Assembly (NCBI GenBank): GCA_030699005.1
Contig: JAUYLQ010000023.1
Location: forward strand, 1 to 9,949
Origin: an archaeon
Lineage (GTDB): Archaea > Nanobdellota > Nanobdellia > Pacearchaeales > GW2011-AR1
Direction of reading: 5' to 3'
DNA: 9,949 nucleotides
Below the pieces are notes generated by a model that saw nothing but the letters and a program-made list of their open reading frames with translations, had not been told where the DNA came from and searched no databases. Position 1 is the stretch's first letter. The number at the start of each line of letters is the position of its first letter. This document shows positions 1 to 6,064 of the stretch, piece by piece. A program made the position numbers and the translations under genes.

Positions 1-2223
1 CAAAATTTTTATTGGATCCCCTCCAAGTTCAAAATATTTTGAAAGGACAATCGCAAGGGAAGTCGCCATTCCGGAGATTTCAGTCCCAATAGGAGACAGG
101 TTTGCAAATATTTTTGAAATTTTCTCTTCATTATAATTAATGTGTATATGGATTCCTCCTTGACCAGTCTCAATGGGATAATAATCTGAAAATTCACGGA
201 GGTCTTTTTTGATTTCTTTCTTCTCTTCTTTTTTGCCATTTTCTTTTATATTTAAAATTTGAAATTGCTTTGAGCCGTCTCTGTAGATTGTAACTCCCTT
301 TGCCCCATGTTCATAAGCAAGCATGTAAGCCTCTTCAACATCTTCAGGAGTTGCCTCATTTTTCATGTTAACAGTTTTTGAAACAGCATTATCTGTATAT
401 TTTTGAAAAGCACATTGCATAAGGACATGTTCCTTAGGTTTTAAGTCATGTGAAGTTAAAAATAAGTTTTGAATTTCTTCAGGAATCTCTTCAATTCCAA
501 GGAGGGATTTATGATTCTCGTTTATTTTCATGAATAGTTCTTTTTTACCCAGACCAAAATGATTGTTCTCCTCTGCAATTTTTTCAAAATATGGGTTTAC
601 CTCAAAAAAAGTGTCTTTTTCATTTGGAGTTTCACCTTTTTTCAGGGCGTCAATTCCTGCTGCGTTATACCTCACATAAACAATTGCAAAAAATGGCTCA
701 ATTCCTGCACCTTGAAGTCCTGCCGCAATGCCAATTGTTCCTGTTGGAGCAATAGTTGTTCTTGCCGAATGCCTTGGAAAAATTTCCTTTCCTCTAAAGT
801 AAACACTTTCTTTGTCATAAATACTTCCATTAAATGCAGGGAAAACCCCCCGCAAATTTGCAAGTTCTGTCGAAGAAAGAAGGCATGTCTCGTTTATTAC
901 TTTCATGACCTCTTCTGCTTTTTCCAGAGCTTTTTTGGAATTGTATGGAATTTTTAATTTAACAAGAGCTTCTGCCCATCCCATGACTCCAAGTCCTATT
1001 CTTCTTGTTGACTTTGCAACTTTTTCAATTTTTGGAATGGGGTAACAGTTGAGGTCTATCACATCATCAAGAAATCTTGTGGAGAGTTTTACCGTCTTTT
1101 TTAATTTTTCATAATTAAAGTCCAATTGTCCTTCATCTACAAATTTTGACAAGTTTATTGAGCCAAGGTTGCAGGGTTCATACGGTAAAAGAGGCTGTTC
1201 ACCACACGGGTTCGTTGATTCAATTTGCCCCAAGTGAGGTGTTGCATTACTCGCTGTATTGTTTATCCTATCAATAATTATTATTCCGGGGTCTCCCGTT
1301 TCCCAGGCACCAAGAATTAACTTTTTCCAGACTTCCTTTGCATTAAGTTTCCCAGAGACTTCTTTACTTCTTGGATTTATGAGTTCATAATCTTCATTGT
1401 TTTTTACAGCGTTCATAAATTTTTCATCAATCGTTACTGAAACATTAAAGTTTTCCATTATCCCGGGAGTTTTTTTCATATCAATAAAACCTAAAATATC
1501 GGGGTGCGTGTAATGAAGAATCCCCATATTTGCTCCTCTTCTTGTCCCTCCTTGTTTTACCACTTCAGTTGATTTGTCAAATATCTGCATAAAAGATAAA
1601 GGTCCTGATGAAATACCTTTTGTTGAAATTACAACATCTTTAGATGGCCTTAGTTTTGAAAAAGAAAACCCTGTTCCTCCTCCGCTTTTGTGTATTAAAG
1701 CCATATTTTTTAGTGATTCATAAATTTCTTCTATTGAGTCTCCGACAGGCAAAACAAAACAAGCAGAAAGCTGCTGAATTTCACGTCCTGCATTCATAAG
1801 TGTCGGGGAATTTGGAAGAAATTCAAAATTTGAGAGCATTTCATAAAACTCTTTTTCAATTTCCTCTCCGATTTCAGGATTTCTTTTGTAAATTTTTTCA
1901 AGGTTTTCTATAAATTTTTTAAAATTCTTTCCTCTTTCATTATGGTCATCCATTCCCTCATGAAGTAAGAACATCTTTGATTTTTTCCCACTATTGTTAT
2001 ATTCAATTATCTTGCAATTTACCCCTTCAAAAATCTCTTCCTCACGAGCTTCCCCTGAATGTAAAATTTCAGACAATGAAACATTGTGGCAAATTGTTTT
2101 TAGCCACTCTTCAACAGTCGGAGAGTTTTTCAAATATTTATCATTAATCACCTTTAGTTGATTTAAGCTAAGAGGGAGTTTTGTAAGTTTTCTTAATTCC
2201 TGTTCTATGTTTTCTCCTTCCAT
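1..2223 (-). CDS. nrdJ: Adenosylcobalamin-dependent (class II) ribonucleotide reductase NrdJ, 3' end cut by the window
   Basis: The enzyme reduces ribonucleotides to deoxyribonucleotides in the cytoplasm with a thiyl radical generated from adenosylcobalamin. My translation of the minus strand from 2223 to base 1 gives 741 residues with no stop, so the C-terminus lies outside. Seen: SACF with redox Cys155; the NPCGE active-site loop (Asn338, Cys340, Glu342) followed 11 residues later by Cys351, the spacing of the class II Cys triad; the phosphate-loop motif APTGTI at 492-497; and GVTIYRDGSK at 643-652, typical of class II enzymes. From about residue 678 a TSCPD-like tail begins (GIHIHINY), with Gln where the usual TGCG cysteine would be. 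There is no N-terminal ATP-cone, so overall ATP/dATP activity control is probably absent from the enzyme. The ATG directly follows the nrdR stop (TAAATG). A weak AAAGG sits 7 nt upstream, suggesting translational coupling. Confidence 0.96.
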   Translation of the reverse strand, partial: MEGENIEQELRKLTKLPLSLNQLKVINDKYLKNSPTVEEWLKTICHNVSLSEILHSGEAREEEIFEGVNCKIIEYNNSGKKSKMFLLHEGMDDHNERGKNFKKFIENLEKIYKRNPEIGEEIEKEFYEMLSNFEFLPNSPTLMNAGREIQQLSACFVLPVGDSIEEIYESLKNMALIHKSGGGTGFSFSKLRPSKDVVISTKGISSGPLSFMQIFDKSTEVVKQGGTRRGANMGILHYTHPDILGFIDMKKTPGIMENFNVSVTIDEKFMNAVKNNEDYELINPRSKEVSGKLNAKEVWKKLILGAWETGDPGIIIIDRINNTASNATPHLGQIESTNPCGEQPLLPYEPCNLGSINLSKFVDEGQLDFNYEKLKKTVKLSTRFLDDVIDLNCYPIPKIEKVAKSTRRIGLGVMGWAEALVKLKIPYNSKKALEKAEEVMKVINETCLLSSTELANLRGVFPAFNGSIYDKESVYFRGKEIFPRHSARTTIAPTGTIGIAAGLQGAGIEPFFAIVYVRYNAAGIDALKKGETPNEKDTFFEVNPYFEKIAEENNHFGLGKKELFMKINENHKSLLGIEEIPEEIQNLFLTSHDLKPKEHVLMQCAFQKYTDNAVSKTVNMKNEATPEDVEEAYMLAYEHGAKGVTIYRDGSKQFQILNIKENGKKEEKKEIKKDLREFSDYYPIETGQGGIHIHINYNEEKISKIFANLSPIGTEISGMATSLAIVLSKYFELGGDPIKIL

Positions 2224-2661
2224 TTATAATCCTTTAAGCTCCTCCTTGAAATCTTTTATGTCTTTAAATTCACGATATACAGATGCAAACCTTACATAAG
2301 CCACTTTATCAAGTTTTTTTATTTTTTTCATCATTAGTTCTCCAAGTTCTCTGCTTTTAACTTCATTTTTTCTTTTTTTCCTTATTTGTTCTTCAATTTC
2401 AAGGATTATCTTTTCCTGTTTTTCTTTTGAAACAGGTCTTTTTTCGAATGCCTTATCAAGACCTCTTTTCAACTTCATTGAGTCGTATTTTTCTCTTGAC
2501 CCGTCTTTTTTGACAACATAAATGTCAGACTCAATAATTCTTTCCTGTGTCGTCACTCTCTTTTTGCATTTAAGGCATTCCCTTCTCCTTCTTATTCCTT
2601 CAAAAGAATCTCTTTTGTTTGTTACCTTAAAAGTTGTATTGTTGCAAAAAGGGCAATTCAT
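2224..2661 (-). CDS. nrdR: Transcriptional repressor NrdR (zinc ribbon plus ATP-cone)
   Basis: NrdR senses ATP/dATP through an ATP-cone and represses ribonucleotide reductase genes by binding paired NrdR boxes. The 145-residue length is close to the usual 150-160. Seen: an N-terminal zinc ribbon with Cys3/Cys6 and Cys29/Cys32, containing the family stretch IRRRRECL at 23-30; then an ATP-cone at about 48-138 with VVKKDGSREKYD and the signature VAYVRFASVYREFKDIKDF. The gene is first in a two-gene operon with nrdJ (no bases between stop and start). Its upstream region holds two palindromes spaced like NrdR boxes, so autoregulation is likely. NrdR is widespread in bacteria and rarer in archaea, so transfer is possible, but the base composition is ordinary for this window. 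Confidence 0.96.
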   Translation of the reverse strand: MNCPFCNNTTFKVTNKRDSFEGIRRRRECLKCKKRVTTQERIIESDIYVVKKDGSREKYDSMKLKRGLDKAFEKRPVSKEKQEKIILEIEEQIRKKRKNEVKSRELGELMMKKIKKLDKVAYVRFASVYREFKDIKDFKEELKGL

Positions 2662-2673
2662 ATTTCTTTATTG

Positions 2674-2689
2674 ATACAAGCTGTTGTAC
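2674..2689. promoter_or_regulatory. NrdR-box-like palindrome, proximal to nrdR
   Basis: The core TACAA-GCTG-TTGTA (2675-2688) is an inverted repeat with 5-bp arms. Aligned as a 16-mer to the recalled NrdR-box consensus (acaCwAtATaTwGtgt), it keeps the conserved C-w-A and T-w-G half-site cores. It ends 12 bp before the nrdR ATG, close to the expected transcription start. Confidence 0.6.
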
Positions 2690-2705
2690 TATTAACCTCT
2701 TTTTA

Positions 2706-2721
2706 TTACCACAATTGGTAT
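2706..2721. promoter_or_regulatory. NrdR-box-like palindrome, distal
   Basis: The core TACCA-CAAT-TGGTA (2707-2720) is a second 5-bp-arm inverted repeat. It matches the AC-n-A-n4-T-n-GT skeleton shared with the proximal box. Its centre is 32 bp (about three helical turns) from the proximal box, with 16 bp between the 16-mers, the arrangement known for functional NrdR box pairs. An A+T-rich TATA-like stretch (2690-2705) lies between the two boxes. Confidence 0.6.
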
Positions 2722-2800
2722 TTACCTTTGCAAAAACAGATTTAGGATATTTAAACTTTCTTAACTATTTGGAAATGAAAATTTTCAAGTTCACAAGATT

Positions 2801-2809
2801 TTTAAAATA
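2801..2809 (+). promoter_or_regulatory. TATA-like element for the 2828 gene
   Basis: TTTAAAATA is centred 23 nt before the ATG at 2828. No convincing Shine-Dalgarno lies at a usable spacing (GGGG touches the ATG), which fits a leaderless or nearly leaderless transcript. A perfect 12-bp palindrome (2776-2787) lies just upstream. Confidence 0.5.
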
Positions 2810-2827
2810 AATTTTCCTTATTAGGGG

Positions 2828-3133
2828 ATGCTAGAATTTTTAGGAAGTGAGAATGCCCAAATGATAATAAGTGTCGCCCTTATTTTATGGAGTTCAGTCT
2901 GGACCCTTATTGCAATGTGGAAGTCAGGAAAAAAAAGCCATAAAACTTGGTTTGTCCTCGTTTTTTTGTCCTTAATGGGATGGTATTTATATCCGAATAT
3001 TGTTTCAACAGTTCTCGGGCTTTTCGCGGCTCTCCCAATCTTTTACTTTTTTATTTTTTCAAGGTTTAGGTTTGAAAAGAGTAAACTTGTTTTTGAAAAG
3101 TGGGGAAATAAGGATCCCATAAGTAAGAAATAA
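2828..3133 (+). CDS. Small membrane protein, possibly DUF5652-like
   Basis: Function unknown. The 101-residue product has hydrophobic segments at about 12-31, 41-54 and 59-78, with a basic loop (KSGKKSHK, 32-39) and a basic C-terminal tail (79-101), so the tail and the 32-39 loop are probably cytoplasmic. The first half, with LWSSVWTLIAMWKSGKK followed by WFVLVFLSLMG, resembles DUF5652, a short membrane domain of CPR bacteria and DPANN archaea. That assignment is from memory of the pattern. The gene is divergent from nrdR, 166 bp away, with its own TATA-like element and probably a leaderless start. It could equally be an unrelated small membrane protein. Confidence 0.75.
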   Translation: MLEFLGSENAQMIISVALILWSSVWTLIAMWKSGKKSHKTWFVLVFLSLMGWYLYPNIVSTVLGLFAALPIFYFFIFSRFRFEKSKLVFEKWGNKDPISKK

Positions 3134-3142
3134 AAGAAATAA

Positions 3143-3150
3143 TTATTAAA
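3143..3150 (+). promoter_or_regulatory. TATA-like element for the 3172 gene
   Basis: TTATTAAA is centred about 25 nt before the ATG at 3172. The 38-bp gap after the upstream gene has no purine-rich ribosome site, so the gene probably has its own leaderless transcript. Confidence 0.45.
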
Positions 3151-3171
3151 GTTTTCGTTTATTGTTATTCT

Positions 3172-3585
3172 ATGAACTTTAATGTTTATTGGCTTTTGAA
3201 GGAAGAGGATTCTGAAAATCTAAAATACGCTATTGAAAACTTTCCTCCTAAGAATTTTTATGTGGGAAATACAAAAAATGGCAAGTTTCAAAGGTCAACT
3301 ATTATTAATGAATCTCTTGAAGGTAGAGTTTTGGTCTTTAAAAATGAGGGGGATGGATTTTTATTTTTTATAGATGGTTATGAAGTTTACAACCTTAATA
3401 ACAATGAGAAAAGTTTTAGCTTGAGGTATAAACTTAATGAAAAAATAGAAGAGGATACGAAATTGACTAATGCAAATTATTTCAATGGGGATTATATAGA
3501 AATAACTTTCAGTGGAAAAATAGAGGTTGAACCAACAGTTTTTGAAAGAGCTCCCGAAGTTCCTTTTTATAGGATTAAAAAATAA
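3172..3585 (+). CDS. Hypothetical soluble protein, 137 residues
   Basis: I do not recognise a family. The product has no signal peptide, membrane segment or cysteine. It alternates charged and aromatic residues in a way that suggests a mostly beta fold (for example GRVLVFKNEGDGFLFFIDGYEVYNL is cut here by position: residues 51-75), ending in a Pro-rich basic tail (PEVPFYRIKK, 128-137). It lies between a small membrane protein and a U32-family gene on the same strand, but each has a TATA-like element, so a shared operon is not supported. The start is chosen because it is the first ATG after that element and gives the promoter spacing seen at the neighbours. Codon use looks like the rest of the window, so it is probably a real, lineage-restricted gene. 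Confidence 0.75.
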   Translation: MNFNVYWLLKEEDSENLKYAIENFPPKNFYVGNTKNGKFQRSTIINESLEGRVLVFKNEGDGFLFFIDGYEVYNLNNNEKSFSLRYKLNEKIEEDTKLTNANYFNGDYIEITFSGKIEVEPTVFERAPEVPFYRIKK

Positions 3586-3588
3586 CCC

Positions 3589-3595
3589 TTAAAAA
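3589..3595 (+). promoter_or_regulatory. TATA-like element for the U32 gene
   Basis: TTAAAAA is centred 24 nt before the ATG at 3616. It lies just after the preceding stop codon, and no Shine-Dalgarno follows. Confidence 0.45.
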
Positions 3596-3615
3596 CCCCA
3601 TCCCTTTCTAGACTT

Positions 3616-4812
3616 ATGAAAAGTAAGAGCAATGATAAGATTAGTAAATACGAACTTCTTGCACCAGCAGGAGATTTCCCAATGCTCGTTTCTGCCGTGA
3701 AGGCGGGGGCCAACGCTGTTTATTTTGGACTTAAAGAATTTTCAATGAGAGACAATGCAAAAAATTTTCTAATTGGGGACTTAAAGAAAATAAATGAAAT
3801 CTGCGGAAAAAATGTAAAAAAATATCTGACTATAAATGTGATTGTTTATGACAATGAGATAAAAAAAATAGAAGAAATTTTAAAAAAAGTAAAGGGAAAA
3901 GTTGATGCAATAATCTGCTGGGATTTATCCGTTATTAATTTATGCAGAAAGTTAAAAATCCCTTTTCACATTTCAACTCAAGGGTCAGTTTCAAATTCAG
4001 AATCAGCAAAATTCTACCGGGATATAGGTGCAGAGAGAATAGTTCTTGCAAGAGAATTAAACTTGGACCAAATAAAAGAAATTTCGAAAATTGTCCCCGT
4101 TGAATGTTTTATTCATGGAGCAATGTGCGTTGCAGTTTCAGGAAGGTGTTTTATGTCTCTGGACTTATTTAAAAGAAGTGCAAACAGGGGCATGTGCACT
4201 CAAGTATGTAGAAGAAGTTATAAAATCACAGATGAAGAGGGAAAAGAACTCCGCCTAAACAGAAACACTGTTATGTCGGCAAAGGATTTGTGTGCACTTC
4301 CATTTATGGATAAATTAAAAGATGCAGGGATTGTTTCGTTTAAAATTGAGGGAAGGAATAGGGATGCAAGGTATGTTGACACTGTAACAAGAGTTTATAG
4401 AAAAGCCCTCGATAAAAAACTTAGCAGGGAAGAAATAGAAGAAGGGCTCCAAGAATTGGAAAAAGTCTACAATAGAGGATTTTCTTCAGGGTTTTACCTT
4501 GGAGTTCCAACAAGTGATGATTTCTCAAATTTTGAAAATTCTGGAGCCTCAACAAAAAAACAGTTTATTGGAAAGGTAACTCATTATTATCCTAAGGCAG
4601 GTGTTGGAACAGTGTTCATTTCCGCAGGAGAATTAAATGTCGGGGATGAAATTGTAATCGTAGGGAAAACGACTGGCATTGAAAAAACAAAAATAGAAAG
4701 GCTTGAAGTCGATAAAAATTCGGTTGAAAAAGCAGTTAAGGGATATGAAATTGGAATAAAACTCCCAAGAGTAAGAGTTAATGACGAGGTTTACTTGATA
4801 AAGGAAGCTTGA
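3616..4812 (+). CDS. U32-family protein (peptidase U32 / TrhP-YegQ-like)
   Basis: Members of this family were named as collagenase-like peptidases, but characterised relatives (TrhP, RlhA, UbiU) act in tRNA or rRNA hydroxylation or ubiquinone synthesis and often carry an Fe-S cluster. Seen: N-terminal ELLAPAGDFPMLVSAVKAGA (13-32) typical of the family; the U32 signature ECFIHGAMCVAVSGRCFMS at 163-181; Cys171, Cys178, Cys194 and Cys198 as likely cluster ligands; SAKDLC and KIEGRNR at 221-249; and a C-terminal beta-barrel from about 316 (IGKVTHYY...LNVGDEIVIVG). The 398-residue length with a C-terminal barrel is closer to YegQ/TrhP than to the short UbiU type. A role in tRNA wobble-uridine hydroxylation is inference from family. 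Its TGA stop abuts the stop of the convergent methyltransferase gene. Confidence 0.9.
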   Translation: MKSKSNDKISKYELLAPAGDFPMLVSAVKAGANAVYFGLKEFSMRDNAKNFLIGDLKKINEICGKNVKKYLTINVIVYDNEIKKIEEILKKVKGKVDAIICWDLSVINLCRKLKIPFHISTQGSVSNSESAKFYRDIGAERIVLARELNLDQIKEISKIVPVECFIHGAMCVAVSGRCFMSLDLFKRSANRGMCTQVCRRSYKITDEEGKELRLNRNTVMSAKDLCALPFMDKLKDAGIVSFKIEGRNRDARYVDTVTRVYRKALDKKLSREEIEEGLQELEKVYNRGFSSGFYLGVPTSDDFSNFENSGASTKKQFIGKVTHYYPKAGVGTVFISAGELNVGDEIVIVGKTTGIEKTKIERLEVDKNSVEKAVKGYEIGIKLPRVRVNDEVYLIKEA

Positions 4813-5415
4813 TTACTTCTTAGCTAAAATGTAAGAATGTTGATCATTCTTTGGTCCAATATCTTTGACTTGTATTATTTTGAATCCAGAATTCCCAATT
4901 AAATTTAAGTTTTCTTTTTTGCTATTCTCAACCCAGTACATCTTGGTTTTACCCATCCAGTTATTTGTGTATGTTCCATGGTCAACATTTGTAATGCTCA
5001 CTAAAACCCGCCCATTTGGTTTTAATATTTTATACATTTTTTTAAATAAACCCTTTTGTTGTTTTTTAGGAACATGCAAAATTGCTGCAAAGGAGACAAT
5101 TATATCAAAAGAATCTTTTGGAAAGTTTATTTTTGTCATATCTTTTTTTATGAATTTCCCAGAGGGCACAACTTCTTTAGCAATTTTTAACATTTCAGAG
5201 GAAAGATCCACCCCCATGACATCATATCCTTTATCACTAAAAAATTTGGTGGCAGGATAACCTGTTCCGCACCCTAAATCTAAAACCTTGCCTCTCTTTG
5301 GCAGTTTTTCAACTATTTTTTTTAAGAAAAAAATTGTCTCTCTTGTTGTTTTTCTGTCCTTATGGTACCAGTTAGCAATTTTATCATACCCTTTTTCAAC
5401 AATTTTTTTGCCCAT
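4813..5415 (-). CDS. Class I SAM-dependent methyltransferase, substrate unknown
   Basis: The protein transfers a methyl group from S-adenosylmethionine; the acceptor cannot be told from sequence. Seen: a lead-in helix with YDKIANWYHKDR (10-21); motif I VLDLGCGTG (44-52), which binds SAM; the acidic residue after strand beta-2, Asp70 in GVDLSSEML; a motif IV-like DIIVSFAAILHV (104-115); and the LKPNGRVLVSI strand at 131-141. The length of 200 is typical of a single-domain Methyltransf_11/25-type enzyme. No extra RNA- or DNA-binding domain is present. The gene is convergent with the U32 gene with no bases between the stops. A TATA-like GCTTAAACTA (5432-5441) is centred about 21 nt upstream of the ATG with no Shine-Dalgarno. 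Confidence 0.9.
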   Translation of the reverse strand: MGKKIVEKGYDKIANWYHKDRKTTRETIFFLKKIVEKLPKRGKVLDLGCGTGYPATKFFSDKGYDVMGVDLSSEMLKIAKEVVPSGKFIKKDMTKINFPKDSFDIIVSFAAILHVPKKQQKGLFKKMYKILKPNGRVLVSITNVDHGTYTNNWMGKTKMYWVENSKKENLNLIGNSGFKIIQVKDIGPKNDQHSYILAKK

Positions 5416-5431
5416 TAGATTTCCTACTATT

Positions 5432-5441
5432 TAGTTTAAGC
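5432..5441 (-). promoter_or_regulatory. TATA-like element for the methyltransferase gene
   Basis: On the minus strand this reads GCTTAAACTA, centred about 21 nt before the ATG at 5415. It is the weakest and closest of the promoters proposed here. Confidence 0.35.
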
Positions 5442-5465
5442 TTTCATTGTTTCCTCGAGCTCTTT

Positions 5466-5504
5466 TTACCAAAAAACCAAAAATAAAATTAAAAATTTAA
5501 AAAA
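5466..5504 (-). terminator. T-rich terminator after the pilin gene
   Basis: On the minus strand the 39 bases after the pilin stop are mostly T in several runs (for example TTTTTAATTTTATTTTT and TTTTTTGG) with no GC-rich hairpin. Oligo-T tracts of this kind terminate archaeal RNA polymerase. This is the clearest such tract in the window. Confidence 0.55.
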
Positions 5505-5972
5505 TTAAAATGAAAAACTTGTTGAGGTTGTACATACCCTTTCTTCACCAGTATCTGAATCTATGAAGTAAGGAACTACTTCAACTTTGTTTGCACCAAG
5601 TAATCCTGTAACGGTTGCCCCAACAGTAGTATCCACTGAAGCTGTCTTAACCTGCAATGGTGTAAGAGTTTCTCCAAATGAAAAAGTGTCACTTACTGCT
5701 GAATCACTGTACAATATTAACTTAGCTCCGACATTTTGTGTATTACTTCCGGCTCCGCCTCTTCTCAAAGTAACATCGTATACCCCCGCAGCAGTCTCAT
5801 TTACCCTAGTTGCTGTAAGGTCAAGTTCTAAACATGCAGTTCCTCCAAGTGAGTTGGTGCTGCTTGTTAATAGGCTCCTAATTGGACCCCAAATAATTCC
5901 GATTGCAGCAAGAACCAAAAGTACAATTATCAAAGTTGTTACAACGGTCGATAATCCTTTTTTTCCGCTCAT
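5505..5972 (-). CDS. Type IV pilin-like / archaellin-like secreted protein
   Basis: This is a probable surface filament subunit or pseudopilin of an archaeal type IV pilus system. Seen: a class III signal peptide, MSGKKG then LSTVVTTLIIVLL, with predicted prepilin peptidase cleavage after Gly6. The hydrophobic segment at about 7-29 would serve as both membrane anchor and filament core helix. The rest (30-155) is rich in Thr, Ser, Val and Gly with a likely beta fold. Cys47 and Cys147 are the only cysteines and could form one disulfide; NET at 58-60 is a possible N-glycosylation site. The gene has a strong Shine-Dalgarno 6 nt from the ATG, a TATA-like element further upstream and a T-rich terminator, so it is a single-gene unit likely to be well expressed. 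G+C is about 42% over 5521-5880, against about 36% in 6121-6360. No pilus ATPase, platform protein or peptidase gene is in the window. Confidence 0.88.
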   Translation of the reverse strand: MSGKKGLSTVVTTLIIVLLVLAAIGIIWGPIRSLLTSSTNSLGGTACLELDLTATRVNETAAGVYDVTLRRGGAGSNTQNVGAKLILYSDSAVSDTFSFGETLTPLQVKTASVDTTVGATVTGLLGANKVEVVPYFIDSDTGEERVCTTSTSFSF

Positions 5973-5975
5973 TTT

Positions 5976-5986
5976 TCACCTCCTTT
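5976..5986 (-). promoter_or_regulatory. Strong Shine-Dalgarno of the pilin gene
   Basis: The minus strand reads AAAGGAGGTGA, with the GGAGG core 6 nt before the ATG. It is complementary to the 3' end of archaeal 16S rRNA over at least 8 bases (GGAGGTGA). No other first-in-unit gene in the window has such a site. It fixes the pilin start. Confidence 0.85.
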
Positions 5987-6036
5987 AAATTTTATCTTTT
6001 TTTAGCATCGCTGCTTATATTAATACCGAAAACTAC

Positions 6037-6045
6037 TATAAAAAG
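6037..6045 (-). promoter_or_regulatory. TATA box of the pilin gene
   Basis: The minus strand reads CTTTTTATA. Transcription would start near 6015, giving a leader of about 40 nt that contains the Shine-Dalgarno. A second A+T stretch at 6012-6023 (TATTAATATAAG region) is an alternative and would give a leader of about 20 nt. Confidence 0.5.
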
Positions 6046-6064
6046 GTTATGCTCAGGTAAAGAT

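Noticed and set aside
559..957. Plus-strand open frame of 132 codons opposite nrdJ
   Set aside because: It lies wholly within the well-supported nrdJ frame on the other strand and its translation (Cys-, Phe- and Asn-rich) resembles no protein family.
5587..5988. Plus-strand open frame opposite the pilin gene
   Set aside because: The pilin strand has a class III signal peptide, Shine-Dalgarno and terminator; the opposite frame has none of these.
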